This document shows, one piece after another, positions 44,638 through 44,858 of a stretch of DNA of 44,858 nucleotides; positions within the stretch are counted from its first letter, which is position 1, and each line of letters begins with the position of its first letter. The stretch covers positions 1 to 44,858 of the forward strand of contig JASKKT010000018.1 in the NCBI GenBank assembly GCA_030154025.1. Direction: 5' to 3'. A program made the translations under genes and the position numbers. The DNA is from Methanolobus sp. (GTDB lineage: Archaea > Halobacteriota > Methanosarcinia > Methanosarcinales > Methanosarcinaceae). The notes beneath the pieces were generated by a model, which saw nothing but the letters and a program-made list of their open reading frames with translations, did not search any database and was not told the origin of the DNA.

Positions 44638-44661
44638 ACTCTGCATCACTTTCGATGCGAT

Positions 44662-44670
44662 AATTATATA
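44662..44670 (+). promoter_or_regulatory. TATA box of tRNA-Val
   Basis: AATTATATA lies about 33-40 nt upstream of the mature tRNA 5' end, as expected for an archaeal tRNA promoter. Confidence 0.6.
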
Positions 44671-44702
44671 GCCTTGCATATCCATTTACACCTCTTGTCC
44701 AT

Positions 44703-44776
44703 GGGCTCGTGGTCTAGCTGGTCATGACGTCGCCTTCACACGGCGGAGGTCCGGAGTTCGAATCTCCGCGGGCCCA
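44703..44776 (+). tRNA. tRNA-Val (CAC)
   Basis: A complete cloverleaf can be drawn: acceptor strands GGGCTCG and CGGGCCC (one G-U pair), discriminator A, anticodon stem TCGCC/GGCGG around loop TTCACAC with anticodon CAC, and T loop GTTCGAATC. CCA is not encoded. Confidence 0.95.
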
Positions 44777-44793
44777 CTTTTATCATTTTACAC

Positions 44794-44852
44794 TTCTGGA
44801 GGTATCGAACGCAGTGAGATACCTCGAACCGTGCTCCAGAAACGCGATCTGG
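44794..44852 (+). other. Overlapping inverted repeats after tRNA-Val
   Basis: GAGGTATC (44799-44806) pairs perfectly with GATACCTC (44818-44825). TTCTGGAG (44794-44801) also pairs perfectly with CTCCAGAA (44834-44841), and CCAGA (44836-44840) pairs with TCTGG (44848-44852). These helices share bases and so are partly exclusive. The element continues to the edge of the window and cannot be defined further. Confidence 0.45.
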
Positions 44853-44858
44853 GTTCTG

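Overview
The window looks like a chromosomal segment of a methylotrophic methanogen of the Methanosarcinaceae (Methanolobus/Methanomethylovorans-like). The basis is an MC1 chromosomal protein, split GMP synthetase, archaeosine radical-SAM enzyme, archaeal shikimate enzymes, Fae-Hps fusion, RAD55/KaiC-like ATPase, S17e, SRP54 and archaeal TATA boxes. I looked at the stop codon of every gene. None ends in UAG. The only UAG found lies inside one long chemoreceptor frame, which is what a pyrrolysine-decoding genome would show.

Layout: 1-6.2 kb holds MC1, argB, an archaeosine enzyme overlapping guaAb, and recQ. 6.5-9.5 kb is a cytoplasmic PAS/HAMP chemoreceptor of 1007 codons interrupted by one in-frame UAG. 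9.9-12.4 kb is an AT-rich accessory patch bounded by two 82-bp direct copies of the 3' end of a prepilin/archaellin peptidase gene. It contains a decayed group II intron, a 59-aa membrane protein and an exported protein. 12.4-14.4 kb holds that peptidase and a Hps-RraA fusion with no canonical start. 14.6-18.1 kb carries pyrBI and rps17e-dapA-dapB. 18.2-25.6 kb carries dinB, a methyltransferase remnant fused to an ATP-grasp ligase, a GT-A glycosyltransferase, AlkD, an internally deleted pirin, a DUF1624 membrane protein and a zinc-ribbon protein.

25.6-30.1 kb has purine salvage genes (a frameshifted MTA/MTI phosphorylase and a phosphoribosyltransferase), initiator tRNA-Met, a frameshifted DUF5654 gene, ffh and guaAa. 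30.2-37.7 kb has a two-domain RAD55/KaiC ATPase, the aromatic operon aroA'-aroB'-aroD-aroE-tyrA and tpiA. 37.8-44.8 kb has fae-hps, nth, a DUF4139 protein, a hybrid sensor kinase, a VTT-family membrane protein, a small membrane protein and tRNA-Val(CAC).

The metabolic genes connect. AroA', AroB', AroD and AroE supply the early shikimate route, and TyrA diverts prephenate to tyrosine. Fae-Hps and Hps-RraA both handle formaldehyde/hexulose phosphate chemistry that archaea use for pentose synthesis. PyrBI and GuaAa/GuaAb feed nucleotide synthesis.

The observations most worth checking are: the in-frame UAG chemoreceptor; a phenylalanyl-tRNA-synthetase-type (FDX-ACB-like) domain at the C terminus of TyrA; the direct-repeat-bounded patch at the peptidase gene; and several genes broken by single-base shifts or internal deletions.
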